From contig ML682220.1 of assembly GCA_007922195.1 (NCBI GenBank), positions 62,001-126,000 on the forward strand: DNA of 64,000 nucleotides. Direction: 5' to 3'. The position numbers were made by a program, and so were the translations under genes. The notes below the pieces were generated by a model, which saw only the letters and a list, made by a program, of their open reading frames with translations, ran no database searches and was not told the origin of the DNA. Of the stretch, positions 44,206 to 55,466 are shown piece by piece. This stretch comes from Podocnemis expansa (lineage: Eukaryota > Chordata > Testudines > Podocnemididae). The first letter of the stretch is position 1, and each line of letters begins with the position of its first letter.

Positions 44206-44720
44206 TGTTACTGTGATCAGCTGGTGTCAGCTCTACTGCTTGCAGAATTTCCCTCTTGGTACGCCGAACCAACAGCTCATTTTTCTCAAGTCCGGCTCTT
44301 CTGTTTGGCTTACCCTTCCTTTGTTTGCAGGCACATTCAATGTGCCCTCTCTTGCCACATTGTCAACACACTAGTTCCTGACACAAGCACTCCGAAACAA
44401 GGTGACACTGCTTCTCACACCAGTAACACTCCCAATGCCCTATGGGTAGGTTGTAGGGATATTATATGCACTCTGACCCTGAGCTGTTGAATGTCTTGGT
44501 TGACTTGTTCCGTGGAGATTGCAATCTCAACAGCCCTCTGCAAGGTGAGTTGCGCTTAAGTTAATAGGCGCTTCCATGTTGATTCACTGCACAGGCCACA
44601 CACCAGCCTATCAAGCAGCAGTTCCTCTATGTTCTTGAAATCACAGTGTGCCACCAGCCTCTTCAGAGCTGCTACAAATTGTACAATTGATTCACTTTCA
44701 CCTTGGGGTCTTCTGGTAGA
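44206..44720 (-). pseudogene. Gypsy gag remnant with zinc knuckles
   Basis: On the minus strand, 'VNQLYNLXAALKRLVAHCDF'-like capsid sequence is recognisable across several frames ('AALKRLVAHCDFKNIEELL', 'DRLVCGL'). It is followed by a first CCHC-like knuckle ('CYWCEKQCH') and a second ('QCGKRGHIECAC') preceded by an in-frame stop. Frameshifts and stops make it dead. Confidence 0.65.
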
Positions 44721-45399
44721 AATCTATATCGCTCTGTTGCCTCCTGATCTCCACTCCGTTAGGTTTGCTCTCCACTCCCAAAAGAGCCAGGACTCACCCT
44801 GCAAAGCCTCCAGGAAGCAGCAGTAACAGTAAAGGCAATGGTAATTCTGTTCCCCTCCAGGCTTCCCCACTTCTTTTCTGACCCTATGGGCAGTGACAGT
44901 GGCTGTAGAGAGCAGCCGCGCACACAGTGCTGCCAGCACGTGCTGACCAGGTTCTTGATGATTTCACCAGCTCCAAGGAAGTGTGCTGGTTTGTGGTGGG
45001 TCACCTCTTAGCTGCTTCTACTAACTGTTGGACCAGCCCCACCTGAGGTAGCCTGCAAAACACTACGGCTATGTCTACCCGAGGCTTTTATTTTGAAACA
45101 ACGAGCATTAGTGTGAAATAAAAGTTGTCATGTCCAAACAACATTTCTTTATTTCAAAATGATGGGACCCTGTCATTTCAAAAGAACGTCCATCATTTCA
45201 GAACAATAAAACCTCACCTGAAGTCGAAATAGCCGTTGTTTCGAAACGGCTGTTTCGAAACAACACCGTTCGGACATGTTGTTTTGAAACAACAGCTATT
45301 TTGAATCCGGCGTGAATTGACCTTCTTCCTCCCAGGGTGCTCAGGGACCAGGAAGTGCCCTGCCGCCCTGGTGCCTCGGGCCTGCAGGCAGTGAGCAGC

Positions 45400-46965
45400 A
45401 TGGCCCCAGCTCGAGGTGCTGGAGCACAGGGGCGATGCCAGGCACCTGTGTGGTCCCAGGAGCAGACCCTGTGCCTCCTGAAGGTCTGGGACACAGAAGA
45501 TATCTGTACCAGGTTCCAGGCACATCACTGCAACTGTGATGTGTACCGGGACTTTGCTGCAGCCCTGGCTGCTGAGGGCTACAAGCGCACCACCGAGCAG
45601 GGCGCCCAGGCAGCTTCAGGGACCAGCTGCTGCCACTAGCTGCCCCTTCTTTGAGGAGCTGCATGCTTTTCTGAGCCAGGAGCCCAGCGGCCTCCCTTCT
45701 CAGCCAGTGGACAGCAGTGAGCCCTGCAACCTGGCCACATCACCTGAGGGAGCCCCCTCAAACCCTGAGGCTTCCCTGGACGTGGGTGACACCAGGCAGC
45801 CTGGGAACGCACCACCTGCCAGCATGGAGCTGATCTCCGCCCAGGAGGAGAGGGAGGCAGCAGCCACCTTGGAGGGGACATCAAGGCGGACTTCAGGACT
45901 GCCAGTCGGTGAGTGTTCTCCCCCGCCAGGCAGGCAGGCTCAGGAGTGCAAGGCATAGGTACCAAGGGGCACATGGCTCTGGGACAGTAGGGCTCGGGCT
46001 CGGGCGCGGGAGGGGATGATGCGCAGGCTGTCGTATGCATGCAGGTGGCAGGGAGGCATGTGGAGACAGGGTCCCTGGTCCAAGCAGCGTAGGGGGTCTC
46101 TCAAAATGGGGAGTGGCAATATACAGGTGTGGCAGCATGCAGGGCAGAGAGCCTGCAGCCAGCACTGCTGTCACATGGCCTCGAGAGACTTCCCGGGCCA
46201 CATGGGGCCATGTACAGCTCACTACTTTTGGCCATGAGGCCACGTGTCCCCTGAGTGCAGGCTACACAGCACACAGATTGGGAATCCTGCTGGCAGTCAG
46301 GGCAGAGGTGTTTGCAGCTCACAGGCTGCACACACCCAAGGCCAATAGGCTGAGAGTAACTGTTCTCACTTCTGCCCTGCAGCTCGTGCACCCAACCATG
46401 GCCCATTCCTGCGAGCCTGCTCACCACCACGAGGCCAAGGAGAAGAGCCCACCAGACCTGGGACGAGAGCCTCACCAGCCTGCTTGAGCTCAGCCAGCAA
46501 GCAAAAGACTCCTCTCAGGCCTGGCGAGTGAAGCAGGAGAGGCCCTGGGACATTTCCATCTGGCAACTCCAGCGTGCTGCGGCTACCGATGAGCGCACCG
46601 TGGTGGCAATGGAGCGGCAAGCTACAGCCCAGGAAGCCCTGACTGTAGCCATGAGGGACGTTGCCTCAGCCTGCAGCGCATCATGGACCACCTTGTGCCC
46701 CAGGACCCTGAAGGACCTCCACCACAGCACCCCAATGTCCCTCACCGCCAGCACCCCCAGACTCAGGGTGACCGTGGGGAAGGGCATGGGGCAACAGGCC
46801 ATGGTCCAGGGATGGTTCCCCCATAATATACCCCCACCTTGCTGTCCCCACACCCCCACCCCACATCCCTGCTCCCAGTTAAGTCCCCCCCCCCAGTTCT
46901 GCCCCCACCAAAACCTTGCTGCCTCCCAAGCCTCCCTTCCCCGATCCCCTTCTTTTTATAAATAA
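45400..46965 (+). pseudogene. Harbinger Myb-like (trihelix) DNA-binding protein gene
   Basis: The ATG at 45400 is in frame with 'VWSQEQTLCLLKVWDTEDICTRFQ' and 'NCDVYRDFAAALAAEGYKRT', the Myb/SANT-like fold (two Trp, 'L-x-x-x-W', 'EGYxRT') that Harbinger elements use to bind their ends and import the transposase. The frame is lost after 'TTEQ' near 45600; the other frame continues 'CPFFEELHAFLSQEP', the usual sequel, then an acidic/Pro-rich tail. A donor GTGAGT follows at 45909 and an acceptor CCCTGCAG at 46375-46382, so a two-exon gene is likely; exon 2 would encode a Gln/Ala-rich helical part (near 46528-46700). AATAAA at 46961-46966 closes the unit. It is a pseudogene because of the frameshift. 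Confidence 0.75.
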
Positions 46966-46966
46966 A
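46961..46966 (+). terminator. Poly(A) signal of the Myb-like gene
   Basis: AATAAA directly after the Myb-like coding remnant, facing the transposase gene. Confidence 0.65.
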
Positions 46967-46998
46967 GGTTCACACATGTAACAGTTCAAGTTGACTGT

Positions 46999-47004
46999 TT
47001 TATT
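46999..47004 (-). terminator. Poly(A) signal of the transposase gene
   Basis: TTTATT on plus, AATAAA on minus, 82 bases beyond the transposase stop at 47086-47088 and 32 bases from the opposing signal. Confidence 0.65.
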
Positions 47005-47085
47005 GGGTTCGGTTCAGGAGGTGGGGGGGGGGGCTGGCTGTGGCACAATGGGGGAGTGAGTGGTGTGGTGGGGCAGGCCTGGCCC

Positions 47086-48300
47086 TCAAATATCCTCTTG
47101 GACAAACTGGTCTCTCAGTGCCTCCCACAGAGCACTTGTTTTGTGGGGCAGTCGCTCCCTCAGGGCCAACACCTCTGGCTGCTGGAACTGGGCCCCAACG
47201 AGCTGTGCCTTGGCCTCCCACATGGCGGGTACTGGCTCCCCCCGGAGCTTGCAGAGGCTATGCAGTGCCACACAGGCACTGACGACCTCTACCATTCTGT
47301 TCTTAGCGAGGTGCAGGCACTTGAGGAGTCACCTCCAACAGGCCTTCAGTCTGCCAAAAGCCCACTCAACCAACTGGTGGCAGTGGCTGACGCAGCAGTT
47401 AAAGAGCTGCTGTCCAGCGTTGGCGGGTCCTGTGTAGGGGCGCCTGACCCAGAGGCGGAGGGGTAGGCCGCATCAGCGACAAAGAGGACAGGCACCTTGA
47501 CTGCCCCAGTGGTGATATTATGGGGGGCCAACAAGGTGCCTGCCTGCATGCCCCAGTACAGGGAGGAGTTGCACAGAACCCTGGCATCATGTGCCCTCCT
47601 CAGCCATTCAACATAGCAGTTCTGAAAGATGTCCCGGTGGTCCACAAGGGCCTGCAGGATGACCAAGTGGTATCCCTTCCTGTTCTCAGTTGCCCGGTGC
47701 TGTGGGGTGGCATAGAGTATCCCCCCACAGTTTGGAAAGCCTAGGGTGGCAAGGCAGGCAATGGTGTCCTGCAGGGCTCCCAGGGTGACGAGGCATGGCA
47801 GCAGGACTGTGCTGATGGCATGGGCGACCTACAGCAGCACTTCACCGACGGTGGACCTCCCAGTGCTGAAGAGATGGGCAACAGACCTGTGGGACTCAGG
47901 AATGGCTATCTTCCAGAGAGTGATGGCCACGCTCTTGTCCATGGGGATGGCTACCCTCATTACCATGTCTCCTCAGTGCAGGACCAGTGTGAGCTCAGCG
48001 ACCAGGTGGGTGAAGGTCTTTCTGCTAACCCAGAGGTTCCGCCTCCACTGGTCATTGCTCCAGGTTTGCAGGACAACCCACTCCCACCAGTCCGTGCTGG
48101 TGTCCAGTGCCCAGATGCACTGTGGCACAGAAGGAGGACAGGGAACTTTTGCTGCTGTGAGGGCCACTGAGATAATGGTCTGGGCCTTAGCTCTGGGCTC
48201 AGGGAAGAGTGTGTCCCACAGCAGGGCAGCACCCTGCAGACTAGCAGCAGGGCCACCAAGCACTCAAGGATGGTTTGGGAGCCAGAGAACATCCATAGCC
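47086..48300 (-). pseudogene. HARBI1-like transposase remnant
   Basis: Minus strand: the N-terminal part includes 'DWWEWVVLQTWSNDQWRRNLWVSRKTF' (near 48090). After several frame changes the catalytic part reads 'GFPNCGGILYATPQHRA' then 'GYHLVILQALVDHRDIFQNCYVEWLRRAHDARVL' and 'VLFVADAAYP' (47480-47720), the last with the second conserved Asp. The first catalytic Asp should lie in a GxVDGTHI motif just after 'PNC'; about five residues are deleted there. The C-terminus 'VVSACVALHSLCKLRGE' (47086-47295) is in a third frame. It would cut and paste the element and its MITEs; this copy cannot. Confidence 0.8.
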
Positions 48301-48552
48301 GTATCTCTCACAAGCTCTTGGGAGTCACGATGGACAGGGAAGTGAGGTCAGTTCCCGCTTTTATGCAATTGGCTGGCAACATGGCCCTGCCAGGGGGCCC
48401 TGTTGCCACAACTCCCATGCTGCCCCACTCCTGAAGCGAAATAAGTCCAGTGTCTGGACATGCTATTTCACTTTGAGGGTATCCCTTATTTCAATTTTAG
48501 TTATTTCAAAATAACATTTTGAAATAACAGTTTATCTGTGAACACAGCCTAC

Positions 48553-49250
48553 TGGTTTGGATGTAACAGTGCAACAATATTTCTTAAGTGAAGAACAGCA
48601 GACTTGACAATGAAATGCAATTCAGGTGGGAAGTTAGTCTCCTCCTTAATTAGCCAGGATAGTCAGCTGCTTCACTCACACTCACCTTTCATGCAACCAA
48701 GTCTCCTTTACACCACCTACCTCCTACACCTAATTCTTGCTCTTCCCCTCACAGTCTTCTATTCATCACATTCACCTTCTCTGCCATACCACTTTCTCTT
48801 CCACCACCTTCAAACGCCTCCTGCCATGTTCTTCTGCACCTCTTACTCTGCCCCCATGCTCTGGATCCCTGACCATCCATCTCCTCCCTCCTCTTAGTCC
48901 TTTCAATCAACTGCCTGCTTTCTATGCTCCCCAGCACCCCTTCAGTCTCCTCAGGTACCAGACCTATTCCTAAATCTCCTTAGTTTTACTCTTGCTCCCG
49001 ACATTCCTCAGACTCCATAGCTTCCTGTACAGTTTCCTCCATGACCACCACCACCACAGTCTTTTTTTCAGCTCTATCATGTTCTTTTGTCCCCTGCCTG
49101 GTCCACATATAGTGACTAAGGAGTCAGCACAGCTTTTCTGAAGGAAGCCTGGCTTCAGTCCCCTTAGAAACAATTGGAAATGTTGACAGCAGTGCTTTCA
49201 TCTGTAAAGGCCATAGGGAAACAGCAACCACCATGCTAAAAGCAACCAGT
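48553..49250. other. Spacer between Harbinger elements; no gene
   Basis: Pyrimidine-rich around 48680-48960, which inflates open frames. Nothing recognisable. Confidence 0.5.
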
Positions 49251-49256
49251 CCCACT

Positions 49257-49760
49257 GGATATGTCTACATTTACAATGTAATTTGAATTAATGAGGATTA
49301 ATTTGAATTACAATAATGGAGGGCTACACTGGCTTTCACTAATTCAAACTAAGGAATTCCTTAGTTCAAATTAATGAAAGCTTACTTCGAAGTTATAAAA
49401 CCTGGCTTAACTTCAAAGTAAGGGTTAATTTGAATTAACCCAATGTAGCCGTGTTAATTCAAACTAACCATTAATTCGAATTAATGCTTTCTGACCTTCT
49501 TCCTCCCAGCATGCCTTCCTCTTTCTATATATTGGGTGGAGGCATGGCCCTTCTTGGGGCCATCTTGCCACACCTCCCAGAGTGCCCTTCTCCTAATTTG
49601 AACTAGCAAGTTCTCTCTATGGACACGCTAGTTTGAAGTGGTTCTCCTAGTGTGGCCATGTTAGTTCGAATTAACTTAATTCAAACCAGTCAGTATTAGT
49701 TCAAATTAATTAGTTTGAATTAAGTTAATTTGAACTAACTTTCTAAGTGTAGACATAGCC
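49257..49760. mobile_element. Harbinger-type MITE 6
   Basis: The ends GGATATGTCTACA and GTGTAGACATAGCC are flanked by ACT (49254-49256 and 49761-49763). Sub-terminal words are TTAATTCGAATTAA-like. The core keeps 'gaccttcttcctcccag' and 'ggggccatcttgccacacc', which match the inner edges of the 3.5-kb element (45319-45337 and 48395-48412), showing direct descent by internal deletion. Confidence 0.87.
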
Positions 49761-49763
49761 ACT

Positions 49764-50506
49764 GAGATTGGTGGTCATTTTGTATTAGGACGTAGCTTCC
49801 CTAATCTAACAGCAAAAATTCACTGTTGCTAACCTGCAAAATGTTATCATTAAGCCAACACCAAAAGTTCAAAAAGTCAGACTTCAACATACTATTAGCT
49901 GGGACTACAGGAATATTGGACCATGATGGTTTTATACTGTATCCAGATATTATCATGAACAATAAGCCCAAAGTGCAAGAGTAAAATAAATAAAATAATA
50001 AGAAAGAAGGATTGTTTGTGTTATAGTGATTTTTCTGAATCACAGCATTATCTTATTTCAGGTTTGAGCTGAAGTGAGAGAAATTAAAAAAAACATGGTC
50101 AACTGTATACCAAGCATGGTATATAATTGCTCATGTGCTTCTTTAATTTATTCCTGATTCCATCTCCACAGCTGCACCTTGTTCCTCCCAGTGTACCTCT
50201 GGTCCCTCCAGTAGCTCACCATGCTCCTTTCCAGTGCAAGGTGGGCAGGGGCAGCTGCCTCAGGGTAGTCTTCTTGGCTTCCCAATCCTTGAGAGGGAGG
50301 GCATCTTCAGCAGTTCCCCTCTGTGCCAAACCACTCCAGTAAAAATGGAGTCAGCTGTTCACTTTCCTGCTCATTTCCCTCTCAAAAACTCTCCTGTCTA
50401 CTCCCCAATGTAAGGAAGAGAGCTCTGCCAGCCTCTTGTAGTAGCTCCTGCTTGGGAAAAGACACCCAATCTGAGGGGATTTTGCCTGTGAGTTGCCTGG
50501 AAACTG
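49764..50506. other. Spacer, no gene recognised
   Basis: AT-rich to 50120, then mixed. The 145-codon minus frame 50351-50788 runs into the next MITE and is not coding. Confidence 0.5.
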
Positions 50507-50509
50507 CAT

Positions 50510-50870
50510 GGCTACGTTCACATACAGGGGGTTATTTCGATACAAGTTGTTTTGAAACAACTTGTATCGAAATAATGCCTTATTTCGAAATAAGTTAATT
50601 CGAATTAAGGAAAAAAGCTCAAAGCGAAATAGCATGTTTGAACAACAGTTACTTCGAAACAAGTCACCATTGTTTCGAAACAACATGTTCTGACAGGATT
50701 GTTTTGAAACAATTGTTTCAAAACAACGTTGTTTCGTCACCAAATGGAGTTTAAGTTGTTTCAAAACAACGCTGTTGTTTCGAAACAATGGTATGTTGTG
50801 TGAACTTGGCGTTTCTTATTTCAAAACAACCTCTGTTGTTTCGAAATAAGACTGCCATGTGAACACATCC
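50510..50870. mobile_element. Harbinger-type MITE 7
   Basis: The ends GGCTACGTTCACAT and ATGTGAACACATCC are flanked by CAT (50507-50509 and 50871-50873). The 361-bp body has about ten GTTTCGAAACAA-type words. The end sequence (GTTCACA rather than GTCTACA) is the same subtype as MITE 8. Confidence 0.87.
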
Positions 50871-51464
50871 CATGAGAGCTGCTCCTTCTCTGGTCATCTT
50901 GGGACTGTCTCCAGCAGCAGCAGCAGCCAAAAATGCTATTACTTATGGTGAGGTACCCAGAGTTGGCAATGATGTATTACTGGGTGTCTCACAAGATTTG
51001 ACATAGAGTCCAAGTTGCTTTAATCATGTAACTAAATGATTTATTACATAAGACTATCACTTGAAATAAATAAAGATGAGCTTCTAGCCCTCATGGTTAC
51101 AGAGAAATGTTCATTCACACACTTTCAACATTGGAAAGGAAGTGCACACAATTTTTTAAAAATCTCTCATGCGGTTTGAAGCTTCCCTCTTTTCAACCAT
51201 GAAAGCTGGCAATTCTGGTAATGAGAAATTAGACAGCCCCAACTGTGAGACTCTCAAAAAGAGCTAGAATTGGTAACACTGGAGGTGAGTGCGCACTGTG
51301 AGGATCTGCTGCAGAAGTCTAATTCACAGCGTCTTGAAGTTGATGGGACTCTTTCCATTGGCTTGGGCTCAGATCCTGTAAAAAGAGGCATCCATACTCT
51401 GAGGTAGCTCTAGTAGCTCTATTGGAAATATTCAGCTATTCTGGCAATGAAGACAAGTCCAAAG

Positions 51465-51580
51465 CCATGTTAGTCTAGTTCAGCAAAACAAACCAAGAGT
51501 CCAGTGGTACTCTTAAAGACTAACAAATTTATTTATCACGTGAGCTTTAATGATGAAGTCCCACTTTGTCAGATGCCAGG
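51465..51580 (-). repeat. Penelope-like terminal fragment
   Basis: 'catgttagtctagttcagc', 'aagagtccagtggtac', 'ttaaagactaacaaattt' and 'cccactttgtcagatgcc' in reverse orientation. Nothing internal is preserved. Confidence 0.75.
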
Positions 51581-51589
51581 CAATGAAGA

Positions 51590-53870
51590 ATCTTTATAAA
51601 ATTGTATTTGAAGGCTCAAAAGCTATGGACATACTGACAGTGACAGGTACCCATTGCACCAGTAGTTCTGCTTTTTGTGACCTCATACTAAGCTTTTTAT
51701 TCCTGATATTAGAGCTCCCACTGACATATATATACATTTATATACAGCACCTTTTGCTAGGGCAGTCAAAGAGGCATCAAGATCAGGAATAGGAACTGGA
51801 GGATGTGGGGGAGAATAGAATTTCCCCTACACTACTGTTTTGAAGGAAATAAGTGTACCCTTATTCCTCTGCATATGCACAAATTCTCAGTTTAATTATT
51901 AGGGTGTAATCACTTTGAGGCCTTTATGTTTCTGACAACAGCAGCTGTTTTATCACCACAAAAAAATATTTGCTAGTGAATTTATTGTAGACCCTAGCTT
52001 CTTTTTTGTTCAAATGTAAACTTTCCAGGGCTATCTGAGACTGTTAATATATCTCCTTTTGGCTAACAGTATTTAGACCTCTAACAGTTCGTTGTCCATG
52101 GGAACAATCATTTAATAGCTATAGTACTAGTTATTATCTATATTGAAATGTCTACTGCAGGCTCCCAAATGACCCCATTATGCTAGGTACAAAACTTACT
52201 CTGTCTCTCAAGCGTTTGAGATGAAACACAATGGGAAGTACGACAAACAAAAGAAGGACAAGGATAACTAAGCCCTAGTCTATACGTGCCATATTTCTTG
52301 GTGGAAGTCAATGGGAGATATATAAAGTATGTAAAATACTTTGTGTATCTCCCAATGACTCTCTAACTAACCCCTACACATTAAGGTAAGCCAACTGCAG
52401 ATGGCTTGCAGTCGGTTTACAGCAGCTCCAATTAGAGGGCTGGAGTTGCTAAGGTGACTTCCAGAGCACAGCAGCAAGTTCATATTTGCTGCTGAATCAC
52501 GCCCAGAAGATCATGCTGACATATCCTAAGTTCCACAGGGGCACCCATGTTATTCTAATTCAGTTTTAAGGGTAACTAAGAAACTATACCACAGATATGT
52601 AAGTAAGCTGTTGCACAAGGAGAAGCTTCAGACTATTCTTAGTTTTTTACTCTTAATTTTCTCTAACATATACTATTCCTAATATATCACTCACTGGACC
52701 ACAAACCATCCTTCACCAGCTGACTTGTAAACATGACAGCAGTGCTGGGTTGTGAGAATGATTTGAAGGAGGAGAGAGTAGTGGCAATATGACTGGATTT
52801 GCATACCTCTTTAATCTATCCCCTACTGTATTGCTATATATACCCCCTCAAAGCATGCATACACACGCAGAGTAAGCCCAAATCCTACTTACCTTATTCA
52901 TGTAAGTAATTTCTCACTTCAAAGGGGCAACTCATAAGGGTAAGGCGTACAGGCTTGGTAGTGAAATGGGGCCCTATTCCCTAAAGTATACTAAAATCAA
53001 AGCCTAATCTCACTGAGGCCAATGGATTAAACTCCCGCTACATACAGTGGTAATTCTGGTAAAATCTAATCTTCCTTTTGGAACCAACACATGCAAAAAA
53101 GAATACATTTTAAAACTTTTTTTAATGCTACACTGGGAAGAGCATAGGTGCAGCTTCAAGAGCTTAATCCAGGGAGTAGAAAGGTATCTGAATGTTCTCC
53201 CCACTCAGGTTCTTCAGCTTTGTAGTTAAAAATGCCATAATCAGCATTGTTACATATTATCTTTATGTACTATTACTTTTCTGAAGCTTTGTAAGTATAT
53301 AACTAATCTGAATGTGTCTAGTATTTTCTCTTTTTTCATGACCATTTGAAATTGTATTAGTCAGAAATTTGAACTATCGTGGTTTATTTTTAAAAAATCT
53401 CATTTTTCATAACATAGTTGTATTAAAATCCAGTTATTGGATTAGTGGGATCCATGTTGATACAAAACTAAGATTTTTTTTTTTTTGGTAATGTACTTTT
53501 ACATTTCTAAGGAATATGCCTATTTGCAATGACATCCACCATTTTGTGAGGAAGAACTGACAATATCAAAAAATAGGTTTGCTCTCCTAGTTCTTTTATC
53601 AGCATTATTTTTAAATAGAATATGGATCTTACGATAATGAGTGCAGAGCTGAAATGTTTTTAAGAATGGTTTATAATCTCCCTTGTGGAGAATATTCATT
53701 ACCTGAAATAATTTACAATCATTCATCTAGAACCAACAAGAAAAGATGTTAGTGGAGCTTTTGTTTGTGGACAAGTGGTTTTGCTTTAAAGATTCTGTCG
53801 TGTTTGGATATTTTTAAACAACTCACACACATAGCTGAAGTGTTCAGAGAAACTTTTTGATGAAAATCAG
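51590..53870. other. AT-rich DNA, no gene recognised
   Basis: Contains a short (TA)n-rich patch near 51725-51745 and a T-run at 53475-53486. No supported exon. Confidence 0.5.
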
Positions 53871-53879
53871 ATGCCCCAC

Positions 53880-54477
53880 TCACAGTAGAATACGCCAGAT
53901 GCTTGGTCTGTGAATCTGTTGTGTGACTGGAAAACACCCTAATCACAGTACTCCACCAAATTGAAGCACTACAGTGCACCGGTTCTAGTATCTCTCCTGT
54001 ATGGATCTGAGACACAGACTCTTTATAGATGGCACATTAAACAGCTAAAGCAATTTCACCCACCCTTCCTCCATTCAATAATAAGCAGGACAAAATGACC
54101 AATATTAAGGTCCTTCAGGAGCAAACAGAACCAGCACTGAGGAAACGTTACTGAGAGCACAATTTAGGTGGACTGGACATGTCATCAGAATGGAAAATCA
54201 GTTGCCCAAAACAGATTTTGTATGAGGAGCTGAGGAAGGGCAAACAAAAGAAAGATCCTATGTGTAAATGCTTCGAAGATAACCTGAAGAGTAGTCTTCA
54301 GTGGGCTGGCATCAATCTCAAAGAACTAGAGCAAGTAATTCAGCACAGGATTTATTGGTGGGTCTCTACTAAGATGAGCATGCAACAGGTTTGAGAAGGA
54401 TTGATAAAATCATGTCCAGGCTGTACACAAAAGGTGCCAAAGAAGACTTTCCATGCCCACAGTGTAACCTACTCAAT
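53880..54477 (+). pseudogene. Non-LTR retrotransposon ORF2 C-terminal remnant
   Basis: Across frames: 'LLYGSETQTLYRWHIKQLKQFH' (about 53994-54050), then 'QILYEELRKGKQKKDPMCKCFEDNLKSSLQWAGINLKELEQVIQHR' (54204-54350), then 'KGAKEDFPCPQC' (54430-54465). This is the post-RT region of a LINE, with the beginning of a C2H2-like zinc finger at the end. The element is cut at 54477 by the MITE that follows, and RT proper is missing. The LINE clade cannot be named with confidence. Confidence 0.65.
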
Positions 54478-55466
54478 GGCTGTGTTCACACGCACAGGGT
54501 TATTTCGAAACAAGTTGTGTCGAAACAACTTGTTTCGAAACAACACCTTATTTCAAAATATCTTATTTCGACTTAACAAAATGTTAATTCGAAATAAGAA
54601 AAAAAGCGGGAAACGAAATAGCAAGTTCACTGTGTGAACATGCTATTTCGTTACCCCTGGGGGGTGAGCCGCTGCTGGCTCACCCTGCAGCCCCAGAAAG
54701 GGGGCTGCAGGCACCAGCAGGGGGTGACCNNNNNNNNNNNNNNNNNNNNNNNNNNNNNNNNNNNNNNNNNNNNNNNNNNNNNNNNNNNNNNNNNNNNNNN
54801 NNNNNNNNNNNNNNNNNNNNNNNNNNNNNNNNNNNNNNNNNNNNNNNNNNNNNNNNNNNNNNNNNNNNNNNNNNNNNNNNNNNNNNNNNNNNNNNNNNNN
54901 NNNNNNNNNNNNNNNNNNNNNNNNNNNNNNNNNNNNNNNNNNNNNNNNNNNNNNNNNNNNNNNNNNNNNNNNNNNNNNNNNNNNNNNNNNNNNNNNNNNN
55001 NNNNNNNNNNNNNNNNNNNNNNNNNNNNNNNNNNNNNNNNNNNNNNNNNNNNNNNNNNNNNNNNNNNNNNNNNNNNNNNNNNNNNNNNNNNNNNNNNNNN
55101 NNNNNNNNNNNNNNNNNNNNNNNNNNNNNCTTTGCAGGCACCCGCGGGGAGCAGCGCCGGGCAGCGCTGACCCCCCGCCAGTGCCTGCTGGCCAGGGGAC
55201 ACCCCTCAGCACCCTGGCCAAGGTGCTGAGTGTTCCCTGGCCAGGGTGCTGAGGCAGCAGCCCTTTAAATGTTGTTTCGGAACCTATTGTTCCGAAACAA
55301 CATGTTCACACGCGTTGTTTCGAAACAAGCGTTTCGAAACAAGGTTGTTTCGTCCCCAAATGGGGTTTAACTTGTTTCGAAACAACTGTGCATCGTGTGG
55401 ACATGGTTTTTTTTGTTTCGAAACAACGAAGTTGTTTCGAAACAAAAGTGCCGTGTGAACACAGCC
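54478..55466. mobile_element. Harbinger-type MITE 8, larger, with assembly gap
   Basis: The ends GGCTGTGTTCACAC and GTGTGAACACAGCC are perfect inverted repeats of 14 bp. Flanks are AAT (54475-54477) and TAT (55467-55469), one mismatch. The body starts and ends with GTTTCGAAACAA words. A GC-rich core (54655-54729 and 55130-55260) surrounds the gap. The total is near 1 kb if the gap size is real. Confidence 0.82.
54730..55129. other. Assembly gap (400 N)
   Basis: Unresolved bases; the run is exactly 400 long and may be estimated. The four open frames that cross it have no meaning. Confidence 1.

Larger units (their letters stand above)
41640..44760 (-). mobile_element. Ty3/Gypsy LTR retrotransposon, decayed
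   Basis: Reading on the minus strand: gag (to about 44206), protease, start of RT, late integrase, pol C-terminus, and an LTR-like end. Most of RT, all of RNase H and the integrase N-terminus are deleted (junction near 42850-42990). A GC-rich hAT-like insertion (43765-44197) splits gag from protease. It lies immediately left of the Harbinger element. Confidence 0.85.
45067..48549. mobile_element. PIF/Harbinger DNA transposon, two-gene form
   Basis: The ends GGCTATGTCTAC and GTGAACACAGCC are imperfect inverted repeats, flanked by TAC (45064-45066 and 48550-48552), the 3-bp duplication of this superfamily. Next to the ends are TTTCGAAACAAC-type palindromic words shared with the MITEs. Inside are a Myb-like gene (plus) and a HARBI1-like transposase (minus), converging on two poly(A) signals. 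Both genes are damaged, so the copy is inactive. It is the only coding-type member of the family in the window. Confidence 0.87.

Noticed and set aside
45341..46475. Minus-strand frames of 98-134 codons across 45.2-46.5 kb
   Set aside because: They are antisense to the Harbinger Myb-like gene, whose plus-strand motifs explain the openness.
47746..48345. 199-codon plus-strand frame
   Set aside because: Antisense to the Harbinger transposase remnant; no domain of its own.
50351..50788. 145-codon minus-strand frame rich in FRNN/FETT repeats
   Set aside because: It is translation of GTTTCGAAACAA palindromes of MITE 7; similar peptides appear at every such MITE.
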